This document shows, in pieces, positions 17,423 to 26,073 of a DNA stretch of 64,000 nt. Every line of letters begins with the position of its first letter. The stretch's first letter is position 1. The stretch is from positions 1 to 64,000 of the forward strand of contig NZ_JBIWGZ010000006.1 of the NCBI RefSeq assembly GCF_044763875.1, read 5' to 3'. The notes below the pieces were generated by a model. It was not told the origin of the DNA. It searched no databases and was given only the letters and a program-made list of their open reading frames with translations. The translations under genes were made by a program, and so were the position numbers. Source of the DNA: Rummeliibacillus sp044763875 (GTDB lineage Bacteria > Bacillota > Bacilli > Bacillales_A > Planococcaceae).

Positions 17423-17623
17423 TTACCAGTAAGGTTTATATGGTGGATAATATGGTGGATAATATGGTGGACAGCAAAATGACTGATACGGTGGATACGG
17501 TGGATAATTTGGACGAATTGATGATCCGACTAGTCCTCCTAAAAAGCCGCCAAAGAATGGTCCTCCTATTGTCCACAACCCACCACCAAATGGAAATGGT
17601 CTAAAATAAGGTCGCATTTTCAT
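17423..17623 (-). CDS. Gly/Pro/Tyr-rich small protein with YPPY repeats
   Basis: The 66-residue protein has an N-terminal GGGLWTIGGPFFGGFLGGLVGS segment and a C-terminal tail of YPPY-type repeats (YPPYPPYQS, then YYPPYYPPYKPYW) with two adjacent cysteines. GAGGAGG stands ahead of the ATG. The composition resembles small spore coat or cell-surface proteins, which often carry tyrosine/proline repeats and crosslink. That role is an inference; I do not recognise a family. Positively charged residues and aromatic ends suggest an extracellular or coat location. Confidence 0.65.
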   Translation of the reverse strand: MKMRPYFRPFPFGGGLWTIGGPFFGGFLGGLVGSSIRPNYPPYPPYQSFCCPPYYPPYYPPYKPYW

Positions 17624-17675
17624 CCTCCTCTCGCTCTATCATATGTAGAGCATAAGAGAAAGAATAGGAACCAGC

Positions 17676-19181
17676 CTAATCTTGCTCAGCTATACGCTCG
17701 ATGAATGTTGCAAGTGTTCGCACCATTACACCAGTACCACCTTTTGGGCCTAAATCATATGCACTCCTTGCATCTGATGTCCCTGCAATATCCAAATGAA
17801 TCCACGGTGTATCTCCGACAAATTCTCCAATAAATCCTCCTCCAAAAATCATATGTCCGTCACTACCTGGAGAGTTGTTAAGATCAGCAACATCACTTTT
17901 TCGAATACGTTTTTTATCATTTTCTGTCAAAGGTAATTGCCAAACAAATTCTCCTGTTTCAGAAGATGCATCAAGGAAGGTTTCAAAGAATGCTTTATTA
18001 TTCGTTAAAGCACCTGTTTTATCATAGCCAAGAGCTGTTATTACGCCACCAGTTAATGTTGCTATATCAATCAGATAATTGGCACCCTGTTGTTTTGCAT
18101 AGGAAACGGCATCCGCAAGAACTAAACGACCTTCAGCATCAGTATTTAGAATTTCAACTGTTTTACCACTAAATGTTGTAATGACATCATCCGGTTTGAA
18201 AGCATTACCAGAAATCATATTGTCTGTTGAGCCGATTACGCCAATAACATTTTTGTTCGGTCGCAATTCACCAATGATGCGCATTGCACCAAGAACAGCT
18301 GCAGCTCCTCCCATATCTCCTTTCATACCAACTAAACCTGTTTTAGATTTAATGGAATAACCGCCTGTATCAAATGTTACACCCTTCCCCACAAATCCAA
18401 CTACATCTTCCCATTTGTCGGTTGCTTGATATTTTATAGTAATCATACGTGGTTCTTCTTTTGAACCTTTATTGACTGCAAGAATAGCGCCCATTCCAAG
18501 CTCTTCAAGCTGTGCTTTATCTAGAATTTCAACTTCGAGATCATAATTCTTAGCAAGTTCTACAGCATAATCAGCAAGACTGGATGCTGTTAATATATTA
18601 CCCGGCTTATTGATTAGCGTACGCGCTTCATTAACCGCAGTTGCATAGATTTCACCTACTTCATAACCTGCTACAAGTTCAGCTATATCAGTATTAGAGA
18701 TAAAGCTTACTTGTTCCAGTCGAGCATCTGCTTCATTTGATGTTGTTTTGTAATTTTCGACAGTATAAGCACCCATACTCATACCTTCAGCAGCAAAAAT
18801 GACTGCATCTGATGCTGGGATTTCATCTGTTTCAAACGAATCCATCCATAACGTAATTGAGGATGTTTTATGCTTACGAAGTGTTTTCCCTACTAAACCA
18901 AAAGCTTCACGTAAAATATCTGGTGTTAGATCTTTACGATTCCCTAAGCCAACAAATACAACCCTTTTTACTTTTGCTTCCGCTGAAAAAACAGGTATTT
19001 TTGTTATCGCTTTTGCATTAGTTTGGATATCCCCTTCCTTGATCCATTGCTCAATTGGGCCACCAAAGAATTCTACAAACTGTTCCCAATTTGCAACATT
19101 ATTTTGATTTTTTGAAACTCCAACAACTAGAACATCTGTTGTTGCAGATTTGAAATTTTGGAGCTCTTTATTGATAAGCAT
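17676..19181 (-). CDS. pepA: Leucyl aminopeptidase (M17)
   Basis: The 501-residue cytosol aminopeptidase has the metal-binding signature NTDAEGRLVLAD and VGKGVTFDTGGYSIKSK with the catalytic lysine, and GMKGDMGGAAAVLG. It removes N-terminal residues from peptides as a hexamer. I place the start at the second methionine (ATG 19181) because GAGGT abuts the first. The divergent neighbour is a yuiD homologue, as in B. subtilis, where yuiE encodes this enzyme. Confidence 0.93.
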   Translation of the reverse strand: MLINKELQNFKSATTDVLVVGVSKNQNNVANWEQFVEFFGGPIEQWIKEGDIQTNAKAITKIPVFSAEAKVKRVVFVGLGNRKDLTPDILREAFGLVGKTLRKHKTSSITLWMDSFETDEIPASDAVIFAAEGMSMGAYTVENYKTTSNEADARLEQVSFISNTDIAELVAGYEVGEIYATAVNEARTLINKPGNILTASSLADYAVELAKNYDLEVEILDKAQLEELGMGAILAVNKGSKEEPRMITIKYQATDKWEDVVGFVGKGVTFDTGGYSIKSKTGLVGMKGDMGGAAAVLGAMRIIGELRPNKNVIGVIGSTDNMISGNAFKPDDVITTFSGKTVEILNTDAEGRLVLADAVSYAKQQGANYLIDIATLTGGVITALGYDKTGALTNNKAFFETFLDASSETGEFVWQLPLTENDKKRIRKSDVADLNNSPGSDGHMIFGGGFIGEFVGDTPWIHLDIAGTSDARSAYDLGPKGGTGVMVRTLATFIERIAEQD

Positions 19182-19321
19182 CGCCATACCTCATTTCAAT
19201 TTATTATTTAATTATAACAAATTCATCTAATATACGAAATGTTCAAAAACTAGAGTAGCTTAATGGATGAACCTGAATTGTTTCTTATGTTATATTTACT
19301 TTAACAAGTAAAGGCTGAAAG

Positions 19322-19807
19322 GTGCTGATCATAATAGAAATTCTACACAACCTCCCTTTGATTGCTGCGTTACTCGGTATTTTGGTAGCACAACTTGTGA
19401 AAATACCGATTCATTTTATCGCAACAAAAGAAATTGATTGGGGACTTTTTACTTCAACTGGTGGAATGCCGAGCTCTCATTCAGCAGCCGTTTCAGCTTT
19501 AACAACGGCAATTGCCTTTGAATCTGGACTATCCTCACCACTTTTTGCGATCTCAGCCATATTTTCAGTAGTAGTGATGTTCGATGCAACAGGTATTCGT
19601 TACCAAGCAGGACAACAAGCCATAGTGATTAATCAGATGCGTAAAGATTTTCAAACATTTATCGTTAAAGCGAAGACCTTACCTGAAAAAAATGGCGAGG
19701 AGAAAATTGAAGATCTAAAAACACTTCTCGGTCATCGCCCTATCGAAGTATTTTTTGGTTGCTTAACAGGTATTATTCTTTCAATACTGATCTGTACCTT
19801 ATTCTAA
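19322..19807 (+). CDS. yuiD: Divergent PAP2-family membrane protein (YuiD)
   Basis: The 161-residue protein has the divergent PAP2 pattern: AQLVKIPIHFIATKEIDW, STGGMPSSHSAAVSALTTAI and FDATGIRYQAGQQA, then LGHRPIEVFFGCLTGI. About four membrane helices. The family is related to acid phosphatases acting on lipids. The start is GTG behind AAAGG. Position next to pepA agrees with B. subtilis yuiD. Confidence 0.88.
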   Translation: MLIIIEILHNLPLIAALLGILVAQLVKIPIHFIATKEIDWGLFTSTGGMPSSHSAAVSALTTAIAFESGLSSPLFAISAIFSVVVMFDATGIRYQAGQQAIVINQMRKDFQTFIVKAKTLPEKNGEEKIEDLKTLLGHRPIEVFFGCLTGIILSILICTLF

Positions 19808-19845
19808 AAAAAGCAGCGAGCTATTATGCTCGCTGCTTTTATTTT
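19806..19845. terminator. Bidirectional terminator
   Basis: GCAGCGAGC and GCTCGCTGC around TATTAT, with an A-run before and TTTTATTTT after. It serves yuiD and the opposing yuiB, whose last codon it touches. Confidence 0.93.
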
Positions 19846-20173
19846 AAAACATTTGATAACCCATTTTACGCAAAATCTTCATTACAATTCCTGAGACAAT
19901 AGCTCCTGCCAATCCACTAGCAAGAATAAGAATATCCGCAGGTTGTAACGATACCAGCTTATGTCCTAAAGCGGGAAATGCTGTTCCTGCTTTGAAGAAA
20001 TAATCTAGGAAACTAACATCATCTACTATGAAAATCACGACAATTGGATAAAGAATTGCCATGAACCATGTAGAACGAAGTAACATATTCAATAAGAATC
20101 CAATTCCAAAGAACATAACTAAGAAAATTAGCATGGATAGGATTAATTGGATAATAGAAAATCCACCTGTCAT
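19844..20173 (-). CDS. yuiB: YuiB-like membrane protein
   Basis: The 109-residue protein has three hydrophobic helices and the stretch VMFFGIGFLLNMLLRSTW, as in B. subtilis YuiB. The function is unknown. GGAGG with 10 bp spacing precedes the ATG at 20173; an open frame to 20263 exists but its extra 30 residues are polar and lack a ribosome site. It is 101 bp downstream of the NUDIX gene and may share its transcript. Confidence 0.75.
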   Translation of the reverse strand: MTGGFSIIQLILSMLIFLVMFFGIGFLLNMLLRSTWFMAILYPIVVIFIVDDVSFLDYFFKAGTAFPALGHKLVSLQPADILILASGLAGAIVSGIVMKILRKMGYQMF

Positions 20174-20274
20174 ATGTTTGAAACCTCCATATTCTCTCAC
20201 ATAAGTGTAACTGATTGGAACAATGCTTTCAATGACTAGGTATGATTTTCTACGTTTTGTCAAATTCCTGTAAA

Positions 20275-20766
20275 TTAAAAGAACAATTTATACTCTGTAT
20301 AGCCAAATATATTATCACGTTCTATCTCTTCTATCATTGCGGGTCTTGTTTTTAAAGGTAAATCTACTAATTCTAATAGTAGCATAGAAGTTCGTTTATC
20401 TTCTTTCAATGCTTGAGGTGTCATCCATCTAGCTTCATATAATTCATCTAGTTGTACTGTAATTTGCTGTTCTTGTGTATTCGCTGTTAAGTAAAAAATT
20501 GCCATATTATCACTAATATCATTTCTTAAAACGCCTGTCCGGATCCCTAGTAAACCTTGCATGGATGCTTTAATACCTGTCTCTTCTTGTAATTCACGAT
20601 GACAAGCCTGGTCAATAGTTTCTCCCGGTTTGACAAATCCTGCTGGTAAAGACCACATACCATCTAGTCCTCCATAGCGCTTCATCACGACAAGCCATTC
20701 TCCACATTCATTTTCTACTAAGCCTGCTACACCAAGCCAGATTCTAGTACGCTCCTTGCTGTCCAA
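20275..20766 (-). CDS. NUDIX hydrolase
   Basis: The 163-residue protein has a complete NUDIX box, GFVKPGETIDQACHRELQEE followed by TGI (about residues 42-64), so it hydrolyses a nucleoside diphosphate derivative. The substrate cannot be told. The start is TTG behind AGGAGGT. It is followed on the same strand by yuiB. Confidence 0.88.
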   Translation of the reverse strand: MDSKERTRIWLGVAGLVENECGEWLVVMKRYGGLDGMWSLPAGFVKPGETIDQACHRELQEETGIKASMQGLLGIRTGVLRNDISDNMAIFYLTANTQEQQITVQLDELYEARWMTPQALKEDKRTSMLLLELVDLPLKTRPAMIEEIERDNIFGYTEYKLFF

Positions 20767-20897
20767 TCACATTACCTCCTCAAGACTTCATCCAGCTCCA
20801 CATCCAAGACTCTCGCTGGTTTACACACCTTAAAACCGTTAGCTGTTGTCACTGGAGATCTTCCTTTAAAAATGATGCTTCAATACTTAAATAAAAT

Positions 20898-20928
20898 GCT
20901 CCCTACAGTTATCATAACCGAAGGGAGT
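20898..20928 (-). terminator. Terminator after NADH dehydrogenase gene
   Basis: On the minus strand ACTCCCTTCGGTTAT pairs with ATAACTGTAGGGAGC, followed by ATTTTATTT. It lies 14 bp behind the ndh stop codon. Confidence 0.85.
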
Positions 20929-20941
20929 ATGGACGGTACAA

Positions 20942-22162
20942 CTATTTAAATAGATTTAGCTTGCCTTTTTTCCATACTAAACGTGTACCACCAATTAAAT
21001 ATAATGCACGATTATCAATCACCTTTTTCAAAATTGAAGCGGATTTACCAATGATTTCTTTACCAAATAAATTACCAATTGCATCTGAATTACCTAATGA
21101 GCACACAGTACCTTTTAAATTAGGTACAAAAGGTTTTGTTTCTTCACCTTTTATCAGTGCAACTAAGTTTTCTGCAACTGTCACAGCTTGTTGCATAGCA
21201 ATTTGAGCAGTCGTTGGATATGGACGTTCTGTTTCTTTGTTCATCAAAAATGCACAATCCCCTACCATGAAAATATCAGGATAACCAGGAACTCGTAAAT
21301 CGTCCTCAACAGCTACTCTTGCACGTTTAGAAGGTAAATCTGATTCTTCTACTATTCGAGAGCCACGTACACCAGCAGCCCATACAACTGTACCAGCCTT
21401 GATGAACTCAAATTGATTTGGCCCCTTTTTAATTTTGACACCTTCTTCAGTAGCCTGCACAACAGGCGTACCTACTGAAAAATCAATTCCTTTTTTGGTT
21501 AGAACGCCAATCGCATAATCCACAAGTTTAGGTGAAAACATAGGTAAAACAGCTGGAGCTGCTTCTACACAAATGATACGTACTTTTTCTTTTGGAACAT
21601 CATATTCTTTACATAGCTCCGGAATTTTATTGGCTAGCTCTCCTAAAAATTCGATACCTGTAAATCCTGCTCCCCCAACAACAATTGTTAGTAAAGCATC
21701 ATCTTTTTCTGCGTTTTCTTGAAAAGCCCATTCAGCAAATTGAGTATTAATGTGATCACGAATTTTCCGAGCATCATTAACATTTGTAATACCAAAAGCA
21801 AATTTGTCTAACCCTTCAATACCAAATGTTTCTCCCTCAAAGCCAAGACCTACGACTAAATAGTCATAAGTTAGATCGCCTATATTTGTAACTACCTTTT
21901 TATTTTTAATATCAATTTTTTCAACAGACTCTTGTACAAAATGTACTTTTTTATTTAGTACATCTTTAATTTCATAGCGTACTTGTTCAGGCCTTAATGT
22001 TCCCGCAGATGCTTCATGTAGCCAAGTAGATTCATAATGGTAAGAGTTTTTGTTGACAAGCGTAATTTCAGCTTCATTAGAGGCCAATTTCTTTTGTAAA
22101 TTAACGGCTGTTGTTAAGCCACCATACCCAGCACCTAATATCAATATATTTGGTCTTTTCAA
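20942..22162 (-). CDS. Type II NADH dehydrogenase
   Basis: The 406-residue flavoprotein has the FAD loop ILILGAGYGGLTTA at the N terminus, a second dinucleotide fold LTIVVGGAGFTGIEFLGEL for NADH, and VFMVGDCAFLMNKETERPYP near the C terminus with the FAD-binding aspartate. It oxidises NADH and reduces menaquinone without pumping protons, bound at the membrane by its C-terminal helices. The start is TTG. Best match by position and length is B. subtilis YumB. Originally it followed the A-type Fe-S carrier gene, now separated by the 15.8 kb element. Confidence 0.9.
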   Translation of the reverse strand: MKRPNILILGAGYGGLTTAVNLQKKLASNEAEITLVNKNSYHYESTWLHEASAGTLRPEQVRYEIKDVLNKKVHFVQESVEKIDIKNKKVVTNIGDLTYDYLVVGLGFEGETFGIEGLDKFAFGITNVNDARKIRDHINTQFAEWAFQENAEKDDALLTIVVGGAGFTGIEFLGELANKIPELCKEYDVPKEKVRIICVEAAPAVLPMFSPKLVDYAIGVLTKKGIDFSVGTPVVQATEEGVKIKKGPNQFEFIKAGTVVWAAGVRGSRIVEESDLPSKRARVAVEDDLRVPGYPDIFMVGDCAFLMNKETERPYPTTAQIAMQQAVTVAENLVALIKGEETKPFVPNLKGTVCSLGNSDAIGNLFGKEIIGKSASILKKVIDNRALYLIGGTRLVWKKGKLNLFK

Positions 22163-22366
22163 GTAAACCCAACCGCCTTTTTAATAATTAAATATCCGCA
22201 TAATAAATTGAACATTCATGTATAGCTGACCGAAATCCTTATGTATCATTTATTCTAAATTGCTTATCAAATAATCTATTTATCAGCAATATTATCTAAT
22301 TACTATACTATCTTTTTTATACTTGTAATTCAAATTATTCTTTGATTTAAGACTTTTTCTAATCCT

Positions 22367-22420
22367 CAAAAAAAATCCCCTTAGTGCAAGTCAAATATGA
22401 ATTGACTTTGCTAAGGAGAT
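22367..22420 (-). terminator. Original terminator of the Fe-S carrier gene
   Basis: On the minus strand CTCCTTAGC and CTAAGGGG pair, with inner arms AGTCAATT and ATTTGACT, followed by TTTTTTTT. It stands directly behind the left copy of the 96-bp attachment repeat, so before integration it terminated the Fe-S carrier gene whose complete copy is now at 38139-38501. Confidence 0.88.
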
Positions 22421-22451
22421 TTTATAACTGATCAATTTATTTAGTTTTTTT

Positions 22452-22547
22452 AAATCAGCATTCTTCCGGTGTTCCAGCAACTTTCGCTGTGCGGAAGGAA
22501 GAACCACATCCACATGAAGCAATTGCATTTGGATTGTCGATTGTAAA
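22452..22547 (-). repeat. Left attachment site (attachment repeat copy 1)
   Basis: These 96 bp are identical to 38136-38231. They encode the last 30 codons, including the CGCG metal-ligand motif, plus the stop codon of the Fe-S carrier, but have no upstream gene here. This is the host side remnant of the split target gene. Confidence 0.95.
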
Positions 22548-22576
22548 TTAGAATGCACACTTCAAAGAATGAAAAA

Positions 22577-22594
22577 TGTTGATTTATCAAGGTT
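22577..22594. repeat. Repeat TGTTGATTTATCAAGGTT, copy 1
   Basis: An 18-bp exact direct repeat found again at 26056-26073 in the AT-rich gap behind the portal gene. It holds the dyad TTGAT-TT-ATCAA. It may be a protein-binding site of the element. Confidence 0.6.
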
Positions 22595-22608
22595 TTTTAA
22601 TGTTTTTA

Positions 22609-22625
22609 GGGATTATAAATTACAA
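22609..22625 (+). repeat. End inverted repeat, left copy
   Basis: GGGATTATAAATTACAA occurs here and inverted at 38094-38110, 62 bp and 26 bp inside the two attachment repeats. Related ATTATAAATC and GATTGTAAAT copies follow in 22630-22665. Such sites are expected for arm-type binding by the integrase. Confidence 0.65.
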
Positions 22626-22717
22626 TCATGATTATAAATCACATACCTCTATGATTGTAAATGTCGTTAATTAATTATTACCATTATATTGAAGTTCATT
22701 GTATTTGTCCACTAATA

Positions 22718-23299
22718 TTAGTCATTTCTATCGCAAGTAATAATCAATAATCCTCTTTGTGTTTTATCTACGTTCATTATCTTCCATTTATAGTCCATTG
22801 CTGAAAATGTACTATTCACTTTTAATTTATCACGATTAGTTTCGTTATCTTGCACAGTTATTAAAATATGATTTTCTACAATCATTAGTTGAGTTCCAAT
22901 AACAGCCATCGATTCATTATCAGCAATTATAAAAATGTTAATTGGATCAGTTTCAACTGTAATATATTGCTCATCACCATAAATATCTAAAATAGGATTA
23001 CCATTTTCATCAACTAATAAAACTTGTTCAGTTTTGCCAGGGTATACAATTGAATAGTTGCAGTGTCGCATTAAAGCTTTATATTTATTTGCACGTTTTG
23101 TTACAGTTTCATTTACAATTAAATACTTTTCATTATCATATGTAATTAAATCACCTTGCTTAATTTGCTTAAGTGTATGTATATAACGTTCCTCATGGTT
23201 AGTTACATTAGAATGCGTTACTAATGCTTTATGTTGAGCATCATTAATTGAAACAGTATCCCCCATAGTATCAATTAAAAATTCAATATCGTTATTCAT
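22718..23299 (-). CDS. Putative head-tail connector/stopper protein
   Basis: The 193-residue protein starts MNNDIEFLIDTMGDTVSIN and continues with a beta-rich domain (KQIKQGDLITYDNEKYLIV, then YKALMRHCNYSI) and a second beta domain. I recall such proteins among structural or neck proteins of Bacillus phages that lie near connector genes, but no firm family name can be given. GGGGTG precedes the ATG at 23299. It is the last gene of the element and follows the 115-residue protein by 11 bp, consistent with a connector pair. Confidence 0.5.
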   Translation of the reverse strand: MNNDIEFLIDTMGDTVSINDAQHKALVTHSNVTNHEERYIHTLKQIKQGDLITYDNEKYLIVNETVTKRANKYKALMRHCNYSIVYPGKTEQVLLVDENGNPILDIYGDEQYITVETDPINIFIIADNESMAVIGTQLMIVENHILITVQDNETNRDKLKVNSTFSAMDYKWKIMNVDKTQRGLLIITCDRND

Positions 23300-23310
23300 T
23301 AATTTCACCC

Positions 23311-23658
23311 CTAATCTGCAAATAGCATAAAGAAACTTGAATCACTAGTTGTATTAGTATCTTCAACTTGCAAATTATCAATTTTATTTTGTAACTGATC
23401 AATACGTTTAATTAAGTTTTCATGGAACGATGATACGCTCATATCATCTATAACATAGTTCTTCATTAAATTTATATCGTTGCTAACACTTTCCAATACA
23501 CTCAATGCTGTCATATATACTTTCTTCTTATTTAATGGAACATTAGGTTGATATACTTCTGTAGTAATCAATCCATTTTCACTTAGATATACTCCCCATT
23601 CATCATCAGTTAAAGTAATCCCCTTAACTTCCATTTTGACACGTTCAATATTTAACAT
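23311..23658 (-). CDS. Putative head completion/connector protein
   Basis: The 115-residue mostly helical protein starts with a long beta/helix domain (LTDDEWGVYLSENGL) and a helix pair (KVYMTALSVLESVSNDINLMKNY) resembling head-tail connector proteins of the gp6/gp15 type, which attach to the portal. That is a structural guess from size, helix content and position. AAAGGG precedes the ATG. It is followed by the 193-residue protein. Confidence 0.45.
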   Translation of the reverse strand: MLNIERVKMEVKGITLTDDEWGVYLSENGLITTEVYQPNVPLNKKKVYMTALSVLESVSNDINLMKNYVIDDMSVSSFHENLIKRIDQLQNKIDNLQVEDTNTTSDSSFFMLFAD

Positions 23659-23690
23659 TTAATCATTCCCTTTTTATTTAATTTAATTGC

Positions 23691-23722
23691 AAAATAAAAA
23701 GCACATCACATTAGTGACATGC
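23691..23722 (-). terminator. Terminator behind the cargo cassette
   Basis: On the minus strand GCATGTCAC and GTGATGTGC around TAAT, followed by TTTTTATTTT. It separates the DUF4177-like gene from the connector genes, so the cassette 23734-25592 has its own 3' end. Confidence 0.85.
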
Positions 23723-23733
23723 CGTTATAATTA

Positions 23734-23964
23734 TTAATCAACATTTGTACTATCAAAAGTTAAAATATATCCTTCTGTTTCTCCTTCACTGATTCTAGGA
23801 ACTATTGAATGAAGAATATATCCATCTTCTGAGTGAACTCTGATAACTCTATCTATTTCATCTGAATCCCTTTTTAACCCTCTTGATTTAACTATACATG
23901 TTGAATAACTTTTATAATTATTATACTTTTCATCATCCAACTCTTCATTAACTTTTTCGCTCAT
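23734..23964 (-). CDS. DUF4177-like small protein (cargo)
   Basis: The 76-residue acidic protein has an N-terminal charged stretch, then YSTCIVKSRG, helix DEIDRVIRVHSEDGYILHSIVPR and a final strand EGYILTFDSTN. The helix ending in DGYILHSI resembles the EGWELVSV core of DUF4177. GGAGGTGATAAA precedes the ATG at 23964. It is the third gene of the cassette, following the SHOCT protein; DUF4177 and SHOCT domains are often found together. Function unknown. Confidence 0.55.
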   Translation of the reverse strand: MSEKVNEELDDEKYNNYKSYSTCIVKSRGLKRDSDEIDRVIRVHSEDGYILHSIVPRISEGETEGYILTFDSTNVD

Positions 23965-24017
23965 TTTATCACCTCCTTTATATCTACTAATTCGACATAA
24001 AGGGAGATATTTCCTTT

Positions 24018-24866
24018 TCAATTAGACAATAATTTTTGCTTTTGTTGTGTAAACTCTTCTTCTGTTAAAATACCTTCTCGCTTTAATTCGGCAAGTTTCT
24101 TTAATTCATCAGATACAGAAATATTAGTAATATCAGTTTTAGAAACTTCATTATGATTAGATTTATTAATTATATAAGATAAAAGATTATGCCAATGATA
24201 TATCTTTTCTTCTTCATCACCCTTAAGTGTAAGCCCTGTATCATGAGGTGCTAAGAAATATATCTTATATGAAGATTTTTCAGTATTATTAATAGCAACT
24301 TGAAGTTCTAACTTATTAGTAACTGAAGTAGATTCTGAAGAACCACCTAACCCACCAATTACCGCACCAACTCCTCCTGCAATAGCTCCACCAATAAGTG
24401 CTCCGCCTATTTGACTACCTCTATCAGTTTTATTTATTGTTACTCCATCTTTTATTATTTCAGATTGAATTATGTCATCAAATGAATAAACATAATGTTT
24501 ATAATCAAATTTACTCAAAGTCTTGGATAATTCTTGACCATAGTTTCTATGTTTATTTTCAACAATGCAAAGTTTCCTTTTATTTTCATCAATTCCAATG
24601 TATGATTCTAAATTTGGTGAAAAAAATTCTTGAGTTGCATTAAAATCTTTAATTGATTTAACAGTATTGATTAATTTTTGAATTATATCATTAGCAAAAT
24701 TGGATTTCCTTCGTTGATCGAGATATAAACCCATAATCCCGCATGCACCAATACCAATTATGCAGAACCATGCAAATCCTGTACTTAATTCCTCACTACT
24801 ATTTGCTACAGAAAATAAAATAACAGCAAAAAAGATCATTCCTAAACAACCAATACCTCCACCCAT
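24018..24866 (-). CDS. SHOCT-domain membrane protein with glycine zipper (cargo)
   Basis: The 282-residue protein has two N-terminal membrane helices (residues 6-50), a soluble region that may fold like a PH domain, a glycine zipper (GGALIGGAIAGGVGAVIGGLGG, about 150-172) and a C-terminal SHOCT domain (LKKLAELKREGILTEEEFTQ, last 30 residues). Glycine zippers insert in or oligomerise on membranes, and SHOCT is a short oligomerisation or targeting module. No known toxin or defence family was recognised. It is the middle gene of the cassette; only 78 bp separate it from the nuclease-like gene. Confidence 0.65.
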   Translation of the reverse strand: MGGGIGCLGMIFFAVILFSVANSSEELSTGFAWFCIIGIGACGIMGLYLDQRRKSNFANDIIQKLINTVKSIKDFNATQEFFSPNLESYIGIDENKRKLCIVENKHRNYGQELSKTLSKFDYKHYVYSFDDIIQSEIIKDGVTINKTDRGSQIGGALIGGAIAGGVGAVIGGLGGSSESTSVTNKLELQVAINNTEKSSYKIYFLAPHDTGLTLKGDEEEKIYHWHNLLSYIINKSNHNEVSKTDITNISVSDELKKLAELKREGILTEEEFTQQKQKLLSN

Positions 24867-24944
24867 TCTCCAACAACCCCCACATTATTACTCAGAACAA
24901 TTATATGGAAATATGGTTATTATTGTATATCAACTTTTTGACTA

Positions 24945-25592
24945 TTAATAATAAATAGCAATGTGAAACACATCTTCTTTATTTCCTAAAAAGATACAAT
25001 CAACATTACTTATAGGACTGTACAATGAATCAACTGATTGTGGTTTCTCCCCTTCAAGATATTTATACTCAATTGCAAATGTTTTATCTCCCGTACTTCT
25101 TAAGAAAGGAAAATATCCTAATTTTCTATAATCAATATCTGGCTTACATCCCTTTCCTTTACCTAATTGAACCACTTGTGAAAAACGCTCTACTACATTA
25201 AACCATCCAATAATCAAAACCCTTTTACCTTTATTATTTGCTATTTCTCTCTTTAGCCAATGTAAATCATCTCTTAACTCTTTCCATGAAGAACTGTTAG
25301 AAGATGTTCTATTTTTACTACTACATCGGTAATTCCTTAATAGCTTTACCTCTGCTCGATAATCTAATGTAGGGTAATAAACATCATTAACCTTTCCTTT
25401 TTCATCCTCAACATTATATTTAGCCCCTTCAAAATAAGGAAACAATCGGACTTGAAAATCCATTTCTGAATATTCGTTGTCAGCAATTACTTTTAGCATT
25501 TCGTTATTTGACTTTTTAAGTTCCCCATACTGTTCATTAAAACTATTAATTATATATTGACACTTTGATAAAACATATTGATTGATTAACAT
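24945..25592 (-). CDS. Unknown protein with PD-(D/E)xK-like motif (cargo)
   Basis: The 215-residue protein has an N-terminal helix (residues 1-40) then EMDFQVRLFPYFEGA, LD77 with E81-V-K83 (TLDYRAEVKLLRNY), and a later helix-strand KRVLIIGWF. The spacing D-x3-ExK resembles the restriction-like nuclease core, but no family is recognised. A very strong site AAGGAGGAGAGGAC precedes the ATG, with a palindrome and AT-rich promoter region upstream. As first gene of a bounded cassette it is a candidate defence or superinfection-exclusion gene. Confidence 0.55.
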   Translation of the reverse strand: MLINQYVLSKCQYIINSFNEQYGELKKSNNEMLKVIADNEYSEMDFQVRLFPYFEGAKYNVEDEKGKVNDVYYPTLDYRAEVKLLRNYRCSSKNRTSSNSSSWKELRDDLHWLKREIANNKGKRVLIIGWFNVVERFSQVVQLGKGKGCKPDIDYRKLGYFPFLRSTGDKTFAIEYKYLEGEKPQSVDSLYSPISNVDCIFLGNKEDVFHIAIYY

Positions 25593-25623
25593 GTCCTCTC
25601 CTCCTTACAAAAGGAATTGTATA

Positions 25624-25641
25624 ACATGATAATAATCATGT
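25624..25641. promoter_or_regulatory. Operator-like palindrome upstream of cargo cassette
   Basis: ACATGAT-AATA-ATCATGT is a perfect dyad between TTTACA-like and TATACAAT-like boxes on the minus strand, about 30 bp upstream of the ATG at 25592. It suggests that the cassette has its own regulated promoter. Confidence 0.6.
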
Positions 25642-26055
25642 AAAGATGTTATTTTTTTGATATTTAATAGTCTAAATCATAATATTATCATATTAATTTA
25701 GGTATATTAACATATAATATTTCAATATTAATTTAATTTTGATTCAAATAAACGAGTATAGTGTAAATACCCAAAATTTTACTGCGTGTGTGTAAGAGGA
25801 CTTGCATAGGGTGAAAATAAAAAATTTGAGTGATTGATTATTACTATAAATAGCCTATATTTACTATGTTATAGCTCCTTTAATATCCATTAATAATAAG
25901 ATGAAAGCAAAATTTTATATGTATATTACTGTATATGATATGCAATTTAACTTCCGATAATAAAAAATTATGTAAACCAAATATTTACATAAACGCTGTT
26001 ATATCAACACTTTTAAGTAGTATATAATATAGGTTATACACTACTTTTTATACAT

Positions 26056-26073
26056 TGTTGATTTATCAAGGTT
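26056..26073. repeat. Repeat TGTTGATTTATCAAGGTT, copy 2
   Basis: Exact match to 22577-22594. The two copies bracket the cargo cassette and connector genes (22.6-26.1 kb), so recombination between them would remove that block. Confidence 0.6.

Noticed and set aside
20772..20852. 26-residue leftward frame (MTTANGFKV...) ending in the ribosome site of the NUDIX gene
   Set aside because: Weak ribosome site and no recognisable family; it could be a leader peptide but there is too little support.
22452..22547. Second copy of the Fe-S carrier gene 3' end as a gene
   Set aside because: It lacks a start and upstream coding sequence and equals the attachment repeat exactly.
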